Origin: Brachybacterium alimentarium
Lineage (GTDB): Bacteria > Actinomycetota > Actinomycetes > Actinomycetales > Dermabacteraceae
Assembly: GCF_002332425.1 (NCBI RefSeq)
Contig: NZ_NRGS01000016.1
Coordinates: 1-33,754 of the forward strand
Reading direction: 5' to 3'
DNA length: 33,754 bases
The position numbers and the translations under genes are program-made. The notes below the pieces were generated by a model. It was not told where the DNA came from. It did not search any database and was given only the letters and a program-made list of their open reading frames with translations. The first letter of the stretch is position 1. Each line of letters begins with the position of its first letter. Of the stretch, positions 6,900-13,591 are shown one piece after another.

Positions 6900-8101
6900 G
6901 AGGCACGCTCCCCGATCCGGGTGACGCCCACGTTGATCGCGAACACGAGCAGGGTCAGCACGATGGCGACGGCGCTCGCGGAGCCCACCTCGCGCAGCTG
7001 GAACGCCCGGAAGTAGACCTCGTAGCTGGGCACCGTGGTGGCATTGCCGGGCCCGCCGGAGGTGGTCAGGTAGACCAGGTCGAAGGTCTTCAGCGCGGCG
7101 ATGATGGTCAGCACGAGCGCCACCACGATCTCTCCGCGCACCGAGGGCAGGGTGATCGCGAAGAACTCCCGCACCGGGCCGGCACCGTCGAGGCGGGCGG
7201 CCTCGAAGAGATCATCGGGGATCCGGCTCATCCCGGCCAGCAGGAGCAGCATCACCAGCCCCATCTCGAGCCAGGTGCCGATGAAGCCCACGGCGGGCAG
7301 GGCCGCGCCGGGGTCCCCCAACCAGCCGCGAGCGAGCCCGTCTAGCCCCACGGCGCGCAGCGCCTCGTTCAGCGGCCCGCCGGGCGCGTAGATGTTCCGC
7401 CAGGCGACGGCGACCACGACCAGCGCGATCACCTGCGGCAGGAAGATCACAGAGCGGAAGAAGCCCATCCCCCGCACCTGCCCGCGTCGGAAGATCGCGG
7501 CGAGCACCAGTCCGATCACGAGAGGCAGCACCGCATAGAACACGATCAGCACCAGGGCGTTGCCGATCGCCGCGAGGAAGGCGGCGTCCGAGGCCAGATC
7601 CACGTAGTTCTGCAGCCCCACGAAGGTGGACGGCCCGAAGCCGGGCCACTCGAAGAGCGAGAACTGTGCGGCCCGCACCAGCGGGTACAGCGAGAACGCC
7701 GCGTATACGACGAACGCGGGCAGGATGAACAGGTACGGGGTGGCATGGGACCGTACGACGGCCGAGGGACGGTGCCGCGCCACGGCCGAGGGGCGGCGCC
7801 GCGTCACGGCCGACGACCCAGCGGGGCGCCGACGCCGGCGCGTGTCCTGGGCGGGCCGCTGGTGACGCCATCTGGCAGATATGCCACCTCGCCTCACCAG
7901 CGGCCCGTCGGGAACAGGCCCGGTGGCTGGCGGGAGCTCACCAGTGGCCGGCGGGGCCCCGCGGGTGGAACCGGACCGGGCCCCGCCGGTGGAACCGGAC
8001 CGGGCCCCGCCGGTGGAGCCGAGCGGGGTCCCACCGGTGGAGCCGAGCGGGGTCCCACCGGTGGAGCCGGGCCGGGCCCCGCCTGCCTGTTCGGATGCCA
8101 T
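6896..8101 (-). CDS. ABC sugar permease, MalF/CUT1 type, with a long repetitive N-terminal tail
   Basis: The C-terminal two-thirds is a standard MalF/UgpA-like permease. The first membrane segment (YLFILPAFVVYAAFSLYPL) begins near residue 120, and the EAA loop EAARLDGAGPVREFFAITLP lies in the second half. The first 115 or so residues are odd. Residues 12-48 consist of STGGTPLG/STGGARSG units, followed by a very basic stretch (RRRRRP, then RRRPSAVARHRPSAVVRS). Family members normally have only a short cytoplasmic tail. ATG 8101 lies 7 bases past the stop of the binding-protein gene. Its ribosome binding site is weak, so a later GTG start is possible and would remove some of the tail. Confidence 0.85.
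   Translation of the reverse strand: MASEQAGGARPGSTGGTPLGSTGGTPLGSTGGARSGSTGGARSGSTRGAPPATGELPPATGPVPDGPLVRRGGISARWRHQRPAQDTRRRRRPAGSSAVTRRRPSAVARHRPSAVVRSHATPYLFILPAFVVYAAFSLYPLVRAAQFSLFEWPGFGPSTFVGLQNYVDLASDAAFLAAIGNALVLIVFYAVLPLVIGLVLAAIFRRGQVRGMGFFRSVIFLPQVIALVVVAVAWRNIYAPGGPLNEALRAVGLDGLARGWLGDPGAALPAVGFIGTWLEMGLVMLLLLAGMSRIPDDLFEAARLDGAGPVREFFAITLPSVRGEIVVALVLTIIAALKTFDLVYLTTSGGPGNATTVPSYEVYFRAFQLREVGSASAVAIVLTLLVFAINVGVTRIGERAS
7957..8068 (-). repeat. coding minisatellite, 24-base units for STGGTPLG/STGGARSG
   Basis: Four to five 24-base units come in two alternating types. They encode STGGTPLG twice, STGGARSG twice, then a diverged STRGAPPA, at the N-terminus of the MalF-like permease. 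Copies of the same type are nearly identical in DNA, which points to recent duplication. Confidence 0.9.
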
Positions 8102-8108
8102 GCGCTGC

Positions 8109-9488
8109 TCAGGATCCCGCGGTGAATTCGGAGTAGTCCGCCTGCAGCGTCTCGGCGGCGGCCGACGGCTCGGACTGGCCTCCGATGACCTCCTGCAGAG
8201 CGGCGCCCGCGGTGTCCGCGAAGGACGGCGTCGCGTAGTCGAGATAGGGCAGCAGCACCCCGTCGGTGGAGACGGCGTCGAAGGCTTCGTAGATGTCCTT
8301 GTTGACGCCCGACGACGGAGCCAGATCGGCGGTGTTCAGCACCGGCATGCCGCCCTTGTCGGCGATCAGCTCCATCGCCGTGTCGCTGGTGATGTAGTCG
8401 ATGTATGCCGCGGCGGCGTCGGCCTGGGCGGCCTGGGCCGGGATCGCGAAGGGCAGCCCGGTGCCGCCGGTGGTGGCGACCGTGCCGTCCGTGCCCGCCG
8501 GGGGCGCCATGAACCGCAGGTCCTCCCCCATCACGGCCTCCATGTCCGGGCCGAGCCAGGAGCCGCCGATCAGGAGCACGCCGGTGCCCTTGGTGAAGTC
8601 CGCCCAGGCGGTGTCGTAGGCGAGGCCGTTGGGCGAGTCGCCGAAGGCGCCGCTGGCGGCCCAGTCCGCGAGCTGGGTGAGGGCCTGGACGTTGGCGTCG
8701 TCGGTCCAGTCCGCGCCGGCGTTGCCCATGGCGAGCGTGACGATCTCGTCGCTGGGCACGAAGTGCGCCTGGAGCGGCCCGAACACGTGCAGGGCCGGCC
8801 ACTGCTCGAGATTGCCGAGCACGAGCGGTTGCTCGTCGGCCTTCTGCGCGGCCTCGACCAGGGCGAACAGGTCCTCCCAGCTCGCGGGAGGCTCCGCCCC
8901 GAGGGTCTCGAGCTTCGTCGCGCTGTAGTAGATGCCGCACACCTCGCCCGTCTGCGGAAGTCCCCACAGGGGCCCCTCACCGAAGGTGACGGCGTCGGCC
9001 GAGTAGCGGGCCTTGGCGAGCACGGAGTCGGCGAAGCGATCCTCCCAGCCGTAGGCCTCGGCGTAGCCGGAGAGGTCGGTGAGCTGGCCGGCCTTGACGA
9101 ACTCGCCCATGTCGCCGCGCGCGTTGTTGACCTGCAGCACGTCCGGCACGTCGTTGCCGGACAGCGCGAGGCCCGTCTGCTGCTGGAGGTCGTCGAAGGA
9201 CTGCGAGACGCGGTCCACCGTGATGTTCGGATAGTCCTTCTGGAACGCCTCGATGAGGGCCTCGATCGCGTCGTTCTGCGCGCCGCGCACCTCCTGGTCC
9301 CAGACCTTCAGAGTGATCTCGCCGAGTGCGGCCGGGTCGGTCTCGACGTCGGACGCGGCAGGGCCGGAGCCGCCGCCGTCGCTCCCGCCGGAGCCGGAAT
9401 CGGAACCGGGCGCGCAGGCGGCGAGGAGGCCGAGGCCCCCGGCGGCAGCGCTCGAGCCGAGGAAAAGACGACGGGGCAGTCGACGCAT
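8109..9488 (-). CDS. extracellular sugar-binding lipoprotein of the ABC importer (family 1)
   Basis: The protein has 459 residues. The N-terminus combines a twin-arginine motif (PRRLFLG) with a lipobox (LLAAC, Cys25), so it is a Tat-exported lipoprotein anchored outside the membrane. The mature part has the family 1 solute-binding look: LKVWDQEV, IEAFQKDYPNITVDRVS, GGSWLGPDM and an alpha/beta two-lobe pattern with C-terminal helices. ATG 9488 is supported by a strong AGGAGG 6 bases upstream. It is the first gene of the minus-strand operon and delivers the glycoside to the two permeases that follow. The sugar cannot be named from sequence; the GH4 and kinase neighbours suggest a beta-glucoside or a similar di- or oligosaccharide. 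Confidence 0.93.
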   Translation of the reverse strand: MRRLPRRLFLGSSAAAGGLGLLAACAPGSDSGSGGSDGGGSGPAASDVETDPAALGEITLKVWDQEVRGAQNDAIEALIEAFQKDYPNITVDRVSQSFDDLQQQTGLALSGNDVPDVLQVNNARGDMGEFVKAGQLTDLSGYAEAYGWEDRFADSVLAKARYSADAVTFGEGPLWGLPQTGEVCGIYYSATKLETLGAEPPASWEDLFALVEAAQKADEQPLVLGNLEQWPALHVFGPLQAHFVPSDEIVTLAMGNAGADWTDDANVQALTQLADWAASGAFGDSPNGLAYDTAWADFTKGTGVLLIGGSWLGPDMEAVMGEDLRFMAPPAGTDGTVATTGGTGLPFAIPAQAAQADAAAAYIDYITSDTAMELIADKGGMPVLNTADLAPSSGVNKDIYEAFDAVSTDGVLLPYLDYATPSFADTAGAALQEVIGGQSEPSAAAETLQADYSEFTAGS

Positions 9489-9623
9489 GGGGTCCTCCTG
9501 AGGGGCGTGGGGCGACAGCCGCGATGCTGTGGCGCAGAGCACCATGATGGCACATCGTGAGCGGAGATGACAGGTGATGCGCGATCCTGCTCGAAACTGC
9601 GCGGACGGTGCTACGGTGACGTC
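9489..9623. promoter_or_regulatory. divergent promoter region of the sugar locus
   Basis: These 135 bases lie between the binding-protein gene (minus) and the DeoR regulator gene (plus) and must hold both promoters and probably the DeoR operator. On the plus strand TACGGT at 9613-9618 is a plausible -10 box only 5 bases before the ATG, which would give a leaderless or nearly leaderless mRNA. I found no convincing perfect operator repeat. Confidence 0.5.
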
Positions 9624-10388
9624 ATGCTCAGCGAAGAACGCCACGAGGCCATCGCGGCCTTCGTGCGCCGTCATGGCTCCGCATCGGTCGGCACGCTGAG
9701 CGTCGATTTCGCCGTCTCCGAGGCCACCATCCGGCGTGACCTGGAGATGCTGTCCGATTCCGGCGTGGTGCGCCGGGTGCGCGGGGGCGCCTGCGATGTG
9801 CGCGGCTCCGTGCGCCCCGAGGCCGACGCACGCGGCTTCGCCGAAGTGGCCACCTCGGCCTCCGCCGCCAAACGACGGATCGCCGAGCGCGCGGCCGGCT
9901 GCATCTCCGACGGCGACGTGATCGCACTGGACATCGGCACCACCGTCGCAGCGATGTGCCCCCTGCTGGTGAATCGCTCGCTCACCGTCGTCACCGCCTC
10001 GCTCGCGGTGGTCAAGGCGCTCGCGGACGCCCCGAGCATCGACATCGTGGTGCTCGGCGGGCTGCTGCGCCCCAACTACCAGTCGCTCGTGGGCACGCTC
10101 ACCGAATCCGCCCTGCGCCAGGTGCGCGTGGACGCCGCGTTCGTGGGCACGTCGGGAATCCGGCCCGACGGCACCGTGCTCGACTCCACGCCCAGCGAGG
10201 TCCCCGTCAAGCGCGGCCTGCTCGACGTCTCGACCTCGGCGTTCCTGCTCGCCGACCACGAGAAGTTCCCGGGCTCGGGCTTCCTCGAGGTCTCGACCCT
10301 GGGGCGCTTCACCGCCCTGGTCACCGACCGCTCCCCCGATTCGCTCACCCTTCCCGACGGGGAAGACCTGGAGGTCCTGCTCGCATGA
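9624..10388 (+). CDS. DeoR-family transcriptional regulator of the sugar locus
   Basis: The protein has 254 residues from ATG 9624. The N-terminal winged helix-turn-helix reads RHEAIAAFVRRHGSASVGTL, then VSEATIRRDLEMLSDSGVVR, the classical DeoR signature. The rest is the DeoR sensor domain, with DIGTTVAAM near residue 104, a VVLGGLLRPNYQSLVG segment, and the C-terminal VDAAFVGTSGI and LLADHEKF motifs. Members usually act as repressors that bind a phosphorylated sugar. That fits the kinase product here. A start at 9567 would add a non-homologous tail and is rejected. The stop overlaps the ATG of the GH4 gene by four bases, so the two are co-translated. Confidence 0.93.
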   Translation: MLSEERHEAIAAFVRRHGSASVGTLSVDFAVSEATIRRDLEMLSDSGVVRRVRGGACDVRGSVRPEADARGFAEVATSASAAKRRIAERAAGCISDGDVIALDIGTTVAAMCPLLVNRSLTVVTASLAVVKALADAPSIDIVVLGGLLRPNYQSLVGTLTESALRQVRVDAAFVGTSGIRPDGTVLDSTPSEVPVKRGLLDVSTSAFLLADHEKFPGSGFLEVSTLGRFTALVTDRSPDSLTLPDGEDLEVLLA

Positions 10389-11866
10389 AGCTCACGATCC
10401 TGGGCGGTGGCGGCTTCCGCGTGCCGCTCGTGTACGAGGCGGTGGCCACCGGCGCCACCGGCCTGCAGGTCGACGAGATCGCTCTGCAGGACGTCGATCC
10501 GGACCGCCTGCGCACGATCGCCGACGTCATCGAGGGGCTCCGCGCGCAGCTCGAGGCCGACGGCCGGATCAGCCATGCCCCACGCCTGGTCGCCACCACC
10601 GACCTGCGCGACGCCGTCACCGCAGCGGACTTCGTGTTCAGCGCGGTGCGGGTGGGCGGCGCCGAGGCCCGCACGGTCGACGAACGGGTCGCGCTCGGCC
10701 TGGGCCTGCTGGGTCAGGAGACCATCGGGCCCGGCGGCCTCGCCTATGCGCTGCGCACCCTCCCCATCGCGCTCGACATCGCCCGCACGGTCGCCGAGGT
10801 CGCCCCGGCGGCGTGGGTCATCAACTTCACCAACCCCGCCGGGATCGTCACCGAGGCCATGCGAGGCGTGCTCGGGGACCGCGTGGTGGGCATCTGCGAC
10901 ACCCCGATCGGGCTGGTGCGCCGCGTGGGCCGCCTGCTGGACGTGGATCTGGTGGCCGGCGAGCGGGGCGCCGAGGTCGACTACGTGGGCCTGAACCACC
11001 TGGGCTGGCTCCGCTCGGTCACGGTCGACGGCACGGACCGCCTGCCCGACCTGCTCGCGGACGATGCCGCCCTCGAGGAGATCGAGGAGGCCCGCCTGAT
11101 CGGCAAGGACTGGGTGCGGGCCGACGGGGCGCTGCCCAACGAATACCTGTACTACTACCTCCACACCGCCTCGGCGATCGACCGGATCACGGGCTCGGCC
11201 ACCACGCGCGGCGAGTTCCTGGCCAAGCAGCAGGGCGACTTCTACCTCGCGGCGGGGAGCGCGGACGCAGCAGGGAACGCGCCCACGTCGACCGGCACCG
11301 GCGCAGCCCGGTCGGCCGATGCCTGCTGCACCTCCCCCCTGGACCTGTGGCGCGAGACCCTGCACGAGCGGGAGGCCACGTACATGGCCGAGTCCCGCGA
11401 CGAGGAGCGTCGCGAGGAAGACGTCGCCGGCGGCGGCTACCAGGAGGTGGCGCTGCGGCTGATGACGGCTCTGGCCACCGGGCGCCGCGAGCGGATGATC
11501 CTCGACGTCGGCAACATCGGCGCCGATCGCCAGGAGGCCCCGGCCTCGGAGCGGATCGTGCCGGAGCTCCCGGCGGACGCCGTGCTCGAGGTGCTCTGCG
11601 AGGTGGACGGCGACGGGGTGCATCCCCTGCCGATCGGCCCCGTCGAGCTCGGGCGGCTCGGCATGATGAGCTCGCTGCGCGCGGCGGAGCGGAAGATCCT
11701 CGACGCCGCCAGGACGGGCTCCCGGGACGCCGCCTGGCAGGGCTTCTCGATGCATCCCCTGGTCAGCTCCCCGGAGCTGGGCGCGAAACTGCTCGAGGGC
11801 TACATCGCCGGCCACCCGCAGATCGCGGAGCTGCTCGACGAGGGTGAGACCGCGGCGCACCGCTGA
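10385..11866 (+). CDS. glycoside hydrolase family 4, 6-phospho-beta-glucosidase-like
   Basis: The protein has 493 residues. The N-terminal Rossmann motif LGGGGFRVP (about 6-14) binds NAD. GH4 landmarks follow: NFTNPAG near 147-153, CDTP with the manganese-binding Cys171, GLNHLGW with His205, and a Tyr-rich NEYLYYYLHT near 252-261 that contains the usual catalytic-base tyrosine. GH4 enzymes cleave by transient oxidation with NAD and Mn2+. Most GH4 members with this architecture act on 6-phospho-glycosides. Together with the kinase across the divergent promoter, this suggests that an ABC-imported sugar is phosphorylated before cleavage. A Ser/Thr/Ala-rich insert at about 298-314, containing paired cysteines (ACCTS), looks lineage-specific. 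The substrate could instead be an unphosphorylated glycoside, since some GH4 members accept those. Confidence 0.9.
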   Translation: MKLTILGGGGFRVPLVYEAVATGATGLQVDEIALQDVDPDRLRTIADVIEGLRAQLEADGRISHAPRLVATTDLRDAVTAADFVFSAVRVGGAEARTVDERVALGLGLLGQETIGPGGLAYALRTLPIALDIARTVAEVAPAAWVINFTNPAGIVTEAMRGVLGDRVVGICDTPIGLVRRVGRLLDVDLVAGERGAEVDYVGLNHLGWLRSVTVDGTDRLPDLLADDAALEEIEEARLIGKDWVRADGALPNEYLYYYLHTASAIDRITGSATTRGEFLAKQQGDFYLAAGSADAAGNAPTSTGTGAARSADACCTSPLDLWRETLHEREATYMAESRDEERREEDVAGGGYQEVALRLMTALATGRRERMILDVGNIGADRQEAPASERIVPELPADAVLEVLCEVDGDGVHPLPIGPVELGRLGMMSSLRAAERKILDAARTGSRDAAWQGFSMHPLVSSPELGAKLLEGYIAGHPQIAELLDEGETAAHR

Positions 11867-12033
11867 CCCGACTGGGGCGACCTGCATGGCGGCCCGGCAG
11901 TCCTTGACCATCCTTGGCCGTCCGGCCCCGTCGGACCGCGGAGCGCCGTCGTCCACCTCTCTGATTGACTGCCCGTCGGGGCGCCCGTCGTTCCGTCCCG
12001 CCTGGAGGAACCCGTGCCGCACGAGGTGAAAGC

Positions 12034-12786
12034 GTGAGCATCGCCGTATCCATCTCCCTCCTCGCCCTCGTGCTGATCGCCGCGGTCATCCAGCGCGTGG
12101 CCGGACTGGGCCTCGGGATGCTCTTCGCCCCGTACGCAGTCGTGCTGATCGGTGCGCACGAGGGCATCATGCTGGCCAACTTCCTGGGCACGCTCATGCC
12201 GGTGCTGCTGCTGCCGCGCATCTGGTCGCAGATCGACTGGCGCACGGTCGCCTGGATCGGGCTGCCGGCCGTGGCCGTGATGCCGGGAGCGGCCTGGGTG
12301 TCCTCGATCTCCCCGCCCGGCCCGCTCTATCTCGTCGTCGCCACGCTGGTCCTGCTCAGCCTGGTGGTCTCGGTAGCACTTGCCCGGGTGCACACCACCG
12401 TCGAAGGGCGCGGGGCCCAGGTCATCACGGGCATCGGCTCCGGGCTCGGCACCGTCCTCGGCGGAGTCGGCGGGCCGGCGGTGACCGTCTACGCGGTGCT
12501 CTCGCGGTGGCCGGTGCTGCCGATGGTGGCGACCCTGCAGCCGCTGTGGGTCCTGATCTCGTCGGTCTCCTTCGCCACCAAGTGGGCGTGGGACGGCGGC
12601 CAGCTGCCGGACATGCCCGCCGGGATGTGGATCGCCATCGTGATCATCGTCGGCGCCTCGCTCTTCCTCGGCGAGGCCGTGCAGAAGCGCCTGAGCGAGC
12701 GGACCATCCAGCGCCTCGTGATGCTGCTGGGATTCGTCGGCGCCCTGCTCGCGCTCGGTACCGGCGTCCGGCTCCTGCTGGGCTGA
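12034..12786 (+). CDS. TauE/SafE (TSUP) family membrane permease
   Basis: The protein has 250 residues, mostly hydrophobic, with about eight membrane segments. It has the two-fold repeat of the TSUP family, with conserved openings QRVAGLGLGMLFAP in the first half and GIGSGLGTVLGGVGGPAV in the second. Family members move sulfite, sulfonates or related organic anions. GTG 12034 is chosen for GAGGTGA just upstream. The gene lies 167 bases beyond the GH4 gene in its own transcription unit, and that gap holds a weak GTCCG/CGGAC stem. Its substrate is unknown. A role in exporting sulfite or sulfate from the sulfatase locus is imaginable but has no direct support. Confidence 0.85.
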   Translation: MSIAVSISLLALVLIAAVIQRVAGLGLGMLFAPYAVVLIGAHEGIMLANFLGTLMPVLLLPRIWSQIDWRTVAWIGLPAVAVMPGAAWVSSISPPGPLYLVVATLVLLSLVVSVALARVHTTVEGRGAQVITGIGSGLGTVLGGVGGPAVTVYAVLSRWPVLPMVATLQPLWVLISSVSFATKWAWDGGQLPDMPAGMWIAIVIIVGASLFLGEAVQKRLSERTIQRLVMLLGFVGALLALGTGVRLLLG

Positions 12787-12787
12787 T

Positions 12788-12819
12788 CCGGCCGCCGCGG
12801 GCCCCACCCGCGCGGCCGG
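12788..12819 (+). terminator. GC-rich hairpin after the TSUP gene
   Basis: An inverted repeat begins one base after the TSUP stop. Arms CCGGCCGCCGCGGG and CCCGCGCGGCCGG pair with one bulged base and a short loop. There is only a T-rich tract further on (CTTCCCTCTTT at 12831-12841). This is typical of actinobacterial terminators that lack a U-run. Confidence 0.55.
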
Positions 12820-12848
12820 CTCGGACATACCTTCCCTCTTTACGTCGA

Positions 12849-12867
12849 CAAGGGTAGCCTCACCTAA
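12849..12867 (+). promoter_or_regulatory. DtxR/IdeR-type iron box
   Basis: CAAGGGTAGCCTCACCTAA matches the known 19-base consensus TTAGGTTAGCCTAACCTAA at 15 positions, including the invariant AGCCT core and the CCTAA end. The box lies 34 bases before the GTG start of the TetR gene. With iron bound, DtxR or IdeR would be expected to repress the operon that encodes the siderophore importer. Confidence 0.82.
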
Positions 12868-12901
12868 GTTGGTACCCATAACTTTGTGAGGAGGTAGCGG
12901 G

Positions 12902-13591
12902 GTGTCCGAACGCAGTGGCGGCAGGCCGCGACAGATCGATGAGGCCGACGTGGTCCGCGCCGGGCGCGAGCTGGGGATGCGCGAGCTCTCCCTGAACGCG
13001 GTCGCCACCCGGCTGAACGTCTCCTCGACGGCTCTGTACCGGCTCGTCGATGGCCGTTGGGGGCTGGAGCGCCTGGTGGGCGAGGACCTCCTCGACGATC
13101 TCCGGCTCCCGGACGATCCGCAGCACGGACTCGCCGAGCACCTCGTCTCCTTCGGAGTGCGCCTGGGGGCGTTCCTGCTCGAGCGTCCCGGTCTCGGTGC
13201 CTACGTGCAGACGCTCTTCCCCCGCGGGGAGGGCGGTCGCCGGATCCTCGCCGACGAGATCTCCGTCCTGGTCGGGCGGGGATACTCCCCCGAGTCGGCG
13301 ATGGTCGTGTGCAGCGCGGTCGCCGGTGTCGCCGTCGCCCACGCCGCCGCGCAGGACGCTCGGCGGGCCCGTGGCGAGGAGCTCGCGGTGCAGGAGAGCG
13401 CGGCCCTCGCCGGTGTCGAGTCCGACCGCCGCCTCGGGGATGCGCGCCAGGCCCTGCCCGAGATCGACGACGCGCGCTACACGCGCCTCCTGCTCGCAGC
13501 GGTGGTGAACGGGATCCTGGCCGCCGCACCGCCGGGGCGCCCGGTGGACGAGATCATCGACGCGCTCGAGAGCACAGCGGGGCGTTCCTGA
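12902..13591 (+). CDS. TetR-family transcriptional regulator, first gene of the siderophore-uptake operon
   Basis: The protein has 229 residues. The N-terminal DNA-binding domain (about 10-60) reads [15 protein letters not shown], then [20 protein letters not shown], the TetR helix-turn-helix with the conserved LYR(H/L)V. The C-terminal ligand domain is all-helical and not family-specific. The start is GTG, with GAGGAGG 8 to 9 bases upstream. Its stop overlaps the ATG of the IrtA-like gene by one base, so it is probably co-transcribed. It may add a second, ligand-dependent control layer to the iron box, for example sensing a siderophore, but no ligand can be inferred. Confidence 0.88.
   Translation: MSERSGGRPRQIDEADVVRAGRELGMRELSLNAVATRLNVSSTALYRLVDGRWGLERLVGEDLLDDLRLPDDPQHGLAEHLVSFGVRLGAFLLERPGLGAYVQTLFPRGEGGRRILADEISVLVGRGYSPESAMVVCSAVAGVAVAHAAAQDARRARGEELAVQESAALAGVESDRRLGDARQALPEIDDARYTRLLLAAVVNGILAAAPPGRPVDEIIDALESTAGRS

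Noticed and set aside
9567..9623. Upstream extension of the DeoR regulator
   Set aside because: The 19 extra residues do not fit the DeoR N-terminus, which begins at MLSEERHEAI; the extension also uses up the divergent promoter region.
13057..13590. Upstream extension of the IrtA-like frame through the TetR gene
   Set aside because: This stretch is an out-of-frame shadow of the TetR gene. The SIP domain begins right after ATG 13591.
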